Shown here: positions 1 through 4,171 of the stretch, in pieces
Layout of the letters: each line of letters starts with the position of its first letter
Numbering within the stretch: position 1 is the stretch's first letter
Source: Candidatus Omnitrophota bacterium
GTDB lineage: Bacteria; Omnitrophota; Gorgyraeia; JABMRN01
Length of the DNA: 6,453 bases
NCBI GenBank assembly: GCA_013202515.1
Contig: JABMRN010000290.1
Location: 1-6,453 of the forward strand
Direction of reading: 5' to 3'
Position numbers and translations under genes: made by a program
Notes under the pieces: model-generated
Told to the model about the DNA's origin: nothing
Seen by the model: only the letters and a program-made list of their open reading frames with translations
Databases searched by the model: none

Positions 1-28
1 GCCTAAAACCAATTCGTCTTTCATCCAT
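1..28 (-). CDS. 5' end of a minus-strand gene, possibly a PilZ-domain protein (partial)
   Basis: Only the first nine codons are visible, reading MDERRIGFR from an ATG at 28-26. A GGAGG Shine-Dalgarno (complement of 34-38) lies 5 nt upstream and a promoter (50-77) lies behind it, so a real gene start is well supported. The product is not certain. The residues ERRIGFR fit the ERRxxxR pattern with which many single-domain PilZ c-di-GMP receptors begin, and the divergent neighbour carries a c-di-GMP riboswitch. An alternative start in another frame, ATG at 24-22, reads MKDELVLG with 9-nt spacing and could instead begin a transcriptional regulator. The choice between frames cannot be made from this window. 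Confidence 0.5.
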
Positions 29-49
29 AAAAACCTCCCTTACAAACCT

Positions 50-77
50 AATATAACACATAAATCAAACCTGACAA
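50..77 (-). promoter_or_regulatory. sigma70-type promoter for the left-edge minus-strand gene
   Basis: On the minus strand, a -35 box TTGTCA (complement of 72-77, 5 of 6 consensus) and a -10 box TATATT (complement of 50-55, 5 of 6) are separated by 16 bp. A TGn element immediately precedes the -10, giving an extended -10. Transcription would start near 43, just upstream of the GGAGG ribosome binding site. It diverges from the riboswitch-controlled promoter at 139-166. Confidence 0.55.
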
Positions 78-138
78 GTTCGCGCTACTCGCTAAGAACA
101 GAACCACGTTAGTCCTTCAAAAAGGTAGCTTATCCACC

Positions 139-166
139 TTGTATTTCCTTTGCCATATGCTATAGT
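139..166 (+). promoter_or_regulatory. extended -10 promoter of the riboswitch transcript
   Basis: The -10 box TATAGT (161-166) is preceded by TGC (158-160), an extended -10 motif. A weak -35 box TTGTAT lies at 139-144 with a 16-bp spacer. The predicted start near 173 places the whole GEMM-I aptamer and terminator in a leader of about 190 nt upstream of the TIGR04073 gene. It is assigned by motif only. Confidence 0.5.
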
Positions 167-195
167 TGAGATAAGAGAACAGAAGATTTTTTATA

Positions 196-290
196 GATCT
201 TGAAAAGGGTAAACCATTCAAAAGAATGGGGCACAAAGCCAACGGCCTAAATTCCTGACGGAACAGGGCAGCGTGGCTGCCGGATCATGA
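196..290 (+). promoter_or_regulatory. GEMM-I riboswitch aptamer (cyclic di-GMP class I)
   Basis: The stretch follows the GEMM-I layout element by element. A five-pair closing helix joins 196-200 to 282-286. It is followed by GGGTAAACC (207-215) and a hairpin with stem CCATTC/GAATGG (214-219 / 224-229). Next come the conserved core ending CAAAGCC (234-240) and the tetraloop-receptor-like GGCCTAA (244-250). A small stem TTCC/GGAA (252-255 / 260-263) and a perfect 6-bp hairpin GGCAGC/GCTGCC (267-272 / 276-281) complete it. By my recollection of the Vibrio Vc2 aptamer, the ligand-contacting G, A and C correspond to G209, A236 and C280, and all are retained. A guanine at the first of these favours c-di-GMP over the cGAMP-selective GEMM-Ib variant, which carries A. 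The hairpin loop is AAAA, not the usual GNRA. The aptamer is followed directly by an intrinsic terminator and then the secreted protein gene it should control. Confidence 0.88.
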
Positions 291-302
291 ATAGCGAATG
301 TG

Positions 303-335
303 CCCTATTTTTCGAGTAGAGAAATAGGGTTTTTT
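303..335 (+). terminator. intrinsic terminator of the riboswitch expression platform
   Basis: An 11-bp stem (303-313 with 319-329, one G·U pair) with loop GAGTA is followed by six T residues (330-335). It lies between the aptamer and the start codon at 365, so it acts as the regulated terminator. Its 5' arm is also complementary to aptamer nucleotides 222-235, giving a mutually exclusive antiterminator. Confidence 0.88.
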
Positions 336-364
336 ATTGTTAATCTGGAAGGGGGGTGAGTATA

Positions 365-709
365 ATGTTGAAATTCGGAGCGGTGGTTTTAATGGCGGGT
401 TTGTTGATTTTGGGGATTAGCCCGTTGTGTATTGCCGAAAAAACGGAAGTAACACCGGTTGAACACAGCGTTTCGCCTGCTACGAAACTTGCAAATGGAC
501 TTGGCAATGCCTTGACAGGATGGATGGAAATCCCAAGACAGATGGCCGAAGTTACCAATGAGCAAAATGCGTTTGCAGGTTCAACAATCGGTCTTGTAAA
601 AGGATTGGTTTTCGGCACTGGTAGGACAGCGGCTGGCGTTATTGACACAGGTACTTTTGTCATTCCGCCATACGACAAGCCCATCGTGGAGCCGGATTAC
701 AATCTGTAA
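365..709 (+). CDS. secreted TIGR04073-type exosortase-associated protein
   Basis: This is a small exported protein of 114 residues. An N-terminal signal peptide (hydrophobic residues about 5-21, likely cleavage after CIA at 22-24) precedes a glycine-rich mature part. The pattern KLANGLGNALTGWMEIPRQ (41-59), the segment GLVKGLVFGTGRTAAGVIDTGTF running through 76-98, and the tail PPYDKPIVEPDY (101-112) match what I remember of TIGR04073. That family is found in PVC-type and related genomes that carry exosortase/PEP-CTERM systems; its molecular role is unknown. I chose the ATG at 365 because the G-rich ribosome binding site (GGAAGGGGGG, 347-356) lies 8 nt upstream. A GTG at 356 in the same frame would add three residues but overlaps that site. 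The gene is monocistronic, expressed through the GEMM-I riboswitch upstream and closed by a terminator downstream. No exosortase is visible in this window. The family call is from memory of sequence pattern, not a search. Confidence 0.82.
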   Translation: MLKFGAVVLMAGLLILGISPLCIAEKTEVTPVEHSVSPATKLANGLGNALTGWMEIPRQMAEVTNEQNAFAGSTIGLVKGLVFGTGRTAAGVIDTGTFVIPPYDKPIVEPDYNL

Positions 710-725
710 AAAGGAGGTCAAAAAT

Positions 726-770
726 TTGACGATCTCAAACAGTTTAATAGGGGGACAGTGTCGACCATAA
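726..770 (+). pseudogene. possible truncated ORF with strong ribosome binding site
   Basis: A strong AAGGAGG site (711-717) follows the TIGR04073 stop and sits 8 nt before a TTG codon. That codon opens only 14 sense codons (reading MTISNSLIGGQCRP), and the stop lies inside the loop of the REP-like palindrome. It may be the residue of a second gene in the unit, cut off when the palindrome arrived. It could equally be a chance SD sequence. No product is recognised. Confidence 0.2.
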
Positions 771-793
771 ATTCGGTACTGTCCCTTATTAAA
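743..793 (+). repeat. REP-like palindromic element (GGGGACAGT type)
   Basis: An almost complete inverted repeat. TTTAATA (743-749) pairs with TATTAAA (787-793), and GGGACAGT (752-759) pairs with ACTGTCCC (778-785). The stem continues inward through GTCGA/TTCGGT (760-764 with 773-777), leaving a loop around 765-772. A single extra G makes the only bulge. The GGGACAGT...ACTGTCCC core resembles dispersed palindromes linked to Y1 (RAYT, TnpA_REP) transposases in other bacteria; that link is from memory. No transposase is present here. With no T-run after it, it is unlikely to be the terminator itself. Confidence 0.65.
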
Positions 794-795
794 TT

Positions 796-830
796 AGACC
801 CAGGCAGATTTTGCTTGGGTCTTTTTATTT
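796..830 (+). terminator. intrinsic terminator after the TIGR04073 unit
   Basis: An 11-bp stem (796-806 with 812-822, one G·U) starting AGACCCA and ending TGGGTCT encloses the loop GATTT and runs into TTTTTATTTT. It ends the riboswitch-controlled transcript and insulates it from dtd. The 3' arm overlaps the possible -35 box of the next promoter. Confidence 0.88.
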
Positions 831-843
831 TAAGAGGTATAAT
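815..843 (+). promoter_or_regulatory. promoter of the dtd gene cluster
   Basis: A perfect consensus -10 box TATAAT (838-843) lies 17 bp after a poor -35 (TTGGGT, 815-820, overlapping the terminator arm). Transcription would begin near 850, leaving only about 20 nt of leader before the dtd ATG at 870. Confidence 0.5.
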
Positions 844-869
844 TCTATTAGCTAGAAACATTGGTGAAC

Positions 870-1316
870 ATGCGGTTACTTATCCAGCGCGTAAAGAACT
901 CAAGCGTTAGTGTAAACGGAAAGAAGATTTCCGAAATAGGCCGGGGTCTTTTGGTTTTTGTTGGGATCGGGAAAGAAGACAACGAAAAAGACCTCAAGAA
1001 ATTATCGGATAAGCTTATAAAATTGCGTATATTCGAAGACGAAAACGGAAAGATGAATTTGAATGTAAACCAAGCAAAGGGCAGCATCTTAAGCGTTCCC
1101 CAGTTTACTCTTTATGCAGATACCAGAAAAGGAAACAGGCCAGGCTTCGAATTTTCGGCCGACCCCAAAAAGGCAAAGGGAGATTGGGAGAAATTTAACG
1201 GTTTTGTGGAAGAAGGGGGCGTAGTTCCGAAGAAGGGGGTTTTTGGTGAACACATGGAGGTTAATCTAATAAACGACGGCCCCGTTACAATATGGCTTGA
1301 TTCTAAAGAAGTCTAA
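870..1316 (+). CDS. dtd: D-aminoacyl-tRNA deacylase
   Basis: Cytoplasmic proofreading enzyme that hydrolyses the ester bond of D-aminoacyl-tRNA (and Gly-tRNA-Ala), keeping D-amino acids out of translation. The 148 residues equal the usual family length. Recognisable marks are the N-terminus MRLLIQRV, QFTLYADTRKGNRPGF (78-93) with Thr80 at the catalytic position, and the C-terminal Gly137-Pro138 of the NDGPVT motif. The latter is the Gly-cisPro element that rejects L-substrates. The serine that usually precedes QFT is proline here (Pro77). ATG 870 was chosen because it gives the canonical family N-terminus. In-frame TTG 861 and GTG 864 upstream would add three or two residues, and the ribosome binding site is weak in either case. 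It is the first gene of a likely three-gene transcript, with 14 nt to the next. Confidence 0.95.
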   Translation: MRLLIQRVKNSSVSVNGKKISEIGRGLLVFVGIGKEDNEKDLKKLSDKLIKLRIFEDENGKMNLNVNQAKGSILSVPQFTLYADTRKGNRPGFEFSADPKKAKGDWEKFNGFVEEGGVVPKKGVFGEHMEVNLINDGPVTIWLDSKEV

Positions 1317-1330
1317 GCGTAGGTGTTAAG

Positions 1331-1744
1331 TTGAAACTTAGCAAAACACAAAAAATTAGCCTCGCTATATGGATATCTCTTCTATTGCTGAATATTCTAT
1401 CCCAGCTTTATATCAGAGAAAGGATTCAAACTAACAGAAGAGAAATGATTTGTTACGCTTTGTTTGCCCAAGCCTATGATTTAGATGGATATGAAGGTGT
1501 CAAAAAAGAATTAAATAGGGTATATGCGCAAAAAAAATACGATTTTGTAAAAAATGTATTAGTTAAGATTAAATCCCAACTTAATAATGTCAGTGATCCT
1601 GCAGTTTTTTTGCAAAAAGAAATAGTAAAAAAAGAAAATACTATATGGCGATTAAGGGCGGTATTTTTTGTAATAATTCTATTAACCCTTCTAGTTATAG
1701 CCGTACGAATTGTGATGATTATTGTTGTGGGATCTAAAGCATAA
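1331..1744 (+). CDS. hypothetical protein with N- and C-terminal membrane helices
   Basis: I do not recognise this 137-residue protein. It has a hydrophobic helix near the N-terminus (about 9-27), a hydrophilic, mainly helical middle part of roughly 80 residues rich in Lys, Glu and Asn, and a second strong membrane helix (about 110-133) close to the C-terminus. That predicts two membrane passes with the middle part on the outer face of the cytoplasmic membrane. The start is TTG at 1331, supported by AGGTG at 1321-1325 and by the 14-nt distance from dtd; no better ATG lies nearby. The 12-nt gap to the following DUF3192-like gene suggests co-transcription. No function can be inferred. Confidence 0.75.
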   Translation: MKLSKTQKISLAIWISLLLLNILSQLYIRERIQTNRREMICYALFAQAYDLDGYEGVKKELNRVYAQKKYDFVKNVLVKIKSQLNNVSDPAVFLQKEIVKKENTIWRLRAVFFVIILLTLLVIAVRIVMIIVVGSKA

Positions 1745-1756
1745 GGGGGTATATAT

Positions 1757-2227
1757 ATGAAGATAGGCATCGGAAAAATTATTCTAGTTCTGTTTATTGC
1801 TTCTGGTATTATGCTTGCCGTTTATTTTGATACAAGCGCCAAGATGATCGGGGCTATGAACAAAGAAAAAATAAATACGCTATCGGTAGGTATGTCTATA
1901 GACAAAGTAAGAAGTATTATGATGGGCGAGACCGAAGACACGGAAGACTCGCTTGCTGATCTCGTGGGAGATACTGTAAAGAAAACAATGACTACGCTTA
2001 CTTCTATTATTGCTAGCGACATATCGGATGAAGGTGACCCGTATCGGACTGAAATTATGCATAAGCTTACCTCTATTCTGGTAGTGGATTATTATTACAC
2101 CGGCGACAAGAAGCCTGATAAAGATGCCGAAGACAGTGAACTTACGCCCCTAGTTTTTCAAGACGAAAAGCTGATAGGCGTCGGATGGGCTTTTTTGAAG
2201 GAGAAGAAGGGCGAGTTACCATATTAA
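1757..2227 (+). CDS. membrane-anchored DUF3192 / BamE-like protein
   Basis: A protein of 156 residues with a single N-terminal hydrophobic helix (about 8-24) that is either an uncleaved anchor or a signal peptide; there is no lipobox cysteine. The mature part has the SmpA/BamE-like beginning LSVGMSIDKVRSIMMG (42-57), typical of proteins that use a 'GMsxxxVxxxxG' helix. It ends in DYYYTGDKKPD (111-121) and LTPLVFQDEKLIGVG (129-143). The last block closely resembles the C-terminus of DUF3192 proteins as I remember them (TPLVF..g.L.GwG). The acidic stretch after residue 57 is longer than in BamE itself. The start ATG has GGGGG (1745-1749) 7 nt upstream. It is last in the dtd cluster. A role in envelope biogenesis is plausible from the fold but not shown. 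Confidence 0.75.
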   Translation: MKIGIGKIILVLFIASGIMLAVYFDTSAKMIGAMNKEKINTLSVGMSIDKVRSIMMGETEDTEDSLADLVGDTVKKTMTTLTSIIASDISDEGDPYRTEIMHKLTSILVVDYYYTGDKKPDKDAEDSELTPLVFQDEKLIGVGWAFLKEKKGELPY

Positions 2228-2506
2228 AGGAAGGCTAGCAGCAATATCAATAAAGAAATTCTGCAGAAAAGAACGAAATAACCATATTCCGCAGTAAAAT
2301 AATATATTTGTATCTGAGCTGCTAAAAATATTTCATCTAGATTTAACTTGCCCGCTTAGAGATAATAGTATATATTTGATGTAATATTAGTTTTATTTAA
2401 GCCAATACATAAAGTAGAGTCTGTGCTTAAGCCATTTGATTCTAAAATACTTGCTTTGGCCTGGAAGGATTCTTAAAGGTCGCTATTTTAAAGGTGAGGT
2501 TTAGTT
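2228..2506. other. AT-rich intergenic region, no gene recognised
   Basis: No convincing reading frame, tRNA or known riboswitch was found here on either strand. It contains a distant 7-bp inverted repeat TAGCAGC/GCTGCTA (2236-2242 and 2318-2324). It also has two near-identical 9-mers ATTCTGCAG and ATTCCGCAG (2258-2266, 2286-2294), and a possible promoter at 2348-2376. No clear intrinsic terminator follows the DUF3192-like gene, so some read-through into the metH gene group is possible. The region may be degraded sequence. Confidence 0.5.
2348..2376 (+). promoter_or_regulatory. possible promoter for the metH gene group
   Basis: A -35-like TTGCCC (2348-2353, 4 of 6) and a -10-like TATATT (2371-2376, 5 of 6) lie exactly 17 bp apart. 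Transcription would start near 2383, about 125 nt before the small ORF at 2507. The surrounding sequence is AT-rich, so such matches occur by chance. Confidence 0.35.
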
Positions 2507-2635
2507 GTGCCAAGAGAAAGAATTACAAAAAGACAAAAGAATATATCAAGGTTGTTGAGGGAGAAGAAAAATATATTCAAGGATAAAGTAAAGACATTTA
2601 GAAAAAGAGATATCTGCCCTAATAAAAAGGGATAG
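2507..2635 (+). CDS. possible small basic protein (42 aa)
   Basis: A GTG-initiated reading frame of 42 codons whose product is strongly basic (begins MPRERITKRQKN and ends NKKG) and predicted helical. Support comes from a good AAGGTGAGG site (2491-2499) 7 nt upstream and from a stop codon only 2 nt before the next ATG. Such tight coupling is typical of operons, and the next gene's ribosome binding site (AAGGGA) lies inside its last codons. I recognise no family. The charge would suit nucleic-acid or membrane-surface binding, but an A-rich region can give a lysine/arginine-rich frame by chance. Confidence 0.4.
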   Translation: MPRERITKRQKNISRLLREKKNIFKDKVKTFRKRDICPNKKG

Positions 2636-2637
2636 CT

Positions 2638-3552
2638 ATGTTCAAAAAGCCGATCGCAGTTTTTTTTATTGGAGCGTTATATTTTGTAGTGTATCTTGCA
2701 GGACTCTTGCTATTAGCTGTGCTACCTCCCAAAGAAATAGGCAATCCCACTCTATTGATTCTTACAAGTCTCTATGCTGCTGCCTGTTCTATAGGACTTT
2801 GCTTTCTTAAAAACTGGGGCAGGATTTTGACGATTACTTCCTCATCATTTCTTTTTTTTGTGGCACTAATTTTTGGAGCAGTTGTCGTTGCCCTTGGGGG
2901 GATTAGCGAGGAAACGGTACCTTTAATATTGTTTATCGTTCTTCAGATAGCCATTACAGTTTATCTACTTTTACCCGTTGTCAAAAAGCACTTTGTATCG
3001 CATAAGATGAAAGAGTATAAAAAATCAAACAGCATTACTACTTTTACAGTATGGTTTTTTGTTTTTTGCATTTTGCTTTTATGTGGTGCAATTTGGCATT
3101 TAAATTTAAATTTTCTGCAAAAAAGCTTTAGAATTTTACTTTTCTCTCTTTCCGTTGTGCTTGGCGTTTCCGGCATAGCCTTCGGGATAAATCTCTTAAA
3201 AATGAGGGAATGGGCAAGAAGATGGCTAGTTATTTTATCAGCCGCATCTTTTGTTTATATAGCCGTTACAATTCCCTTAAATCACAAGGCAATAAGATCG
3301 TTTTCGGAAAACCAAATAAATAAGTATAATATTGAAATTAACGACAAGGCCGACATAGATAAGACCTCTAAAAATTACCTAGGCAATGCAATAGGGAAAA
3401 TAGTTACATGTTATATCGTTATGGGCATAATAGAACTTGTTGCAAGATCTGGCCTTGCAGCTCTCAAGGTGATTGAGGTTTTTGTATTATTATATCTTCT
3501 GCTTGTTATATTTTACTTTACCCGCATTCGCATAAAAGAACACTTTAGGTGA
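2638..3552 (+). CDS. polytopic membrane protein with two similar halves
   Basis: A 304-residue integral membrane protein with about eight or nine hydrophobic helices: roughly 4-28, 38-57, 64-88, 93-113, 136-156, 166-187, 196-213, 246-268 and 272-294. The two halves look related. FLKNWGRIL (56-64) and LLKMREWARRWL (186-197) occupy equivalent places between helices. Both halves close with a hydrophobic helix followed by a basic exit, LLLPVVKKHF (110-119) and RIRIKEHFR at the C-terminus. The W-A/G-R turn after a Leu-Lys helix is common in small uncharacterised bacterial membrane proteins. I cannot name a function or family. The start ATG has AAGGGA just upstream. The next gene begins one base after its stop, so it shares a transcript with the MetH activation protein, but nothing in the sequence ties it to methionine metabolism. 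Confidence 0.8.
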   Translation: MFKKPIAVFFIGALYFVVYLAGLLLLAVLPPKEIGNPTLLILTSLYAAACSIGLCFLKNWGRILTITSSSFLFFVALIFGAVVVALGGISEETVPLILFIVLQIAITVYLLLPVVKKHFVSHKMKEYKKSNSITTFTVWFFVFCILLLCGAIWHLNLNFLQKSFRILLFSLSVVLGVSGIAFGINLLKMREWARRWLVILSAASFVYIAVTIPLNHKAIRSFSENQINKYNIEINDKADIDKTSKNYLGNAIGKIVTCYIVMGIIELVARSGLAALKVIEVFVLLYLLLVIFYFTRIRIKEHFR

Positions 3553-3553
3553 T

Positions 3554-4171
3554 ATGAAAGTTCAATTTTTCGAATCCATAAACATAGAAACACCTAGAGA
3601 AAGAATATACGCTCGGTTGGGATACAAAAAGGGCATAACCAAGCTTTCGGCTGAACGGCGAAAAGAAGTCAATAGTTCGATTGAAGATGCCCTTTCTTTG
3701 ATTAGGCTTAAGGGTGCAGGGGTAAGGATACCTATCAAAAAGATCAATTTATCGAATGTTGTTTTTTCAACAGGCAATTCTTTTAAAAGCTCTATAGTGG
3801 CTTCTCTTTTGAAAGATTCCCCCGAGGCCTTGTTTATGGGTGCTACCGCAGGAGCAGAAGTCATAGAATTTATACGAGAGCACAAGGACAGCGACTTAAC
3901 GAGTGCTGTAATATATGACGCGGTAGCGAGTGAGGTCACCGACGTTTCATTGGGCTGGATTATAGACTATTTTAACACCCAGCTGAGACGAGAAAAAAAG
4001 AAGCTTACTAAAAGACGTGTTTCCTGTGGATACGGAGACTTCCCAATGGAATACCAAAAGATGATATATGAAATTTTACAATTAGACTGCTTGGGTGTTA
4101 GGATTACAGAGAGCTTTTTTCTTGTTCCCGAAAAATCTGTAACGGCGGTTTCGGGGGTGATTGATTTATGA
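3554..4171 (+). CDS. stand-alone methionine synthase activation-domain protein
   Basis: A soluble protein of 205 residues matching the C-terminal reactivation domain of B12-dependent methionine synthase, here encoded separately. In the full-length enzyme this domain binds S-adenosylmethionine and, with a flavodoxin-type electron donor, re-methylates cob(II)alamin formed by accidental oxidation. The SAM-binding signature RxxxGY is present as RVSCGY (155-160), followed by GDFPMEYQKMIYEIL and the closing block ITESFFLVPEKSVTAVSG (184-201), which corresponds to the conserved T-E-S...P-x-K-S-V region. The first 100 residues are more variable, as in other stand-alone versions such as the one next to Thermotoga maritima metH. 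AGGTGA (3547-3552) serves as ribosome binding site, and the stop overlaps the metH start as ATGA, indicating translational coupling. An alternative would be a reactivase for another corrinoid protein, but the partner next door is clearly MetH. Confidence 0.88.
   Translation: MKVQFFESINIETPRERIYARLGYKKGITKLSAERRKEVNSSIEDALSLIRLKGAGVRIPIKKINLSNVVFSTGNSFKSSIVASLLKDSPEALFMGATAGAEVIEFIREHKDSDLTSAVIYDAVASEVTDVSLGWIIDYFNTQLRREKKKLTKRRVSCGYGDFPMEYQKMIYEILQLDCLGVRITESFFLVPEKSVTAVSGVIDL

Noticed and set aside
122..140. AAGGT/ACCTT inverted repeat next to the riboswitch promoter as an operator
   Set aside because: Only five base pairs; such a short repeat is expected by chance.
356..364. GTG start for the TIGR04073 protein
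   Set aside because: The GTG overlaps the G-rich ribosome binding site itself; the ATG at 365 has proper spacing and still leaves a full signal peptide.
340..684. 114-codon open frame on the minus strand
   Set aside because: It lies opposite the TIGR04073 gene, runs back into the riboswitch expression platform, and has no ribosome binding site or recognisable protein.
2236..2324. TAGCAGC/GCTGCTA inverted repeat as a terminator of the dtd cluster
   Set aside because: The arms are about 75 nt apart, only 7 bp long, and no T-run follows.
2228..2506. Cobalamin or SAM riboswitch upstream of the metH group
   Set aside because: No B12-box or SAM-riboswitch core motif was seen in the non-coding stretch, and metH itself begins by overlap with the upstream gene.
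3562..3939. 125-codon open frame on the minus strand
   Set aside because: It is antisense to the MetH activation-domain gene, whose + frame carries the RxxxGY motif and is coupled to metH.
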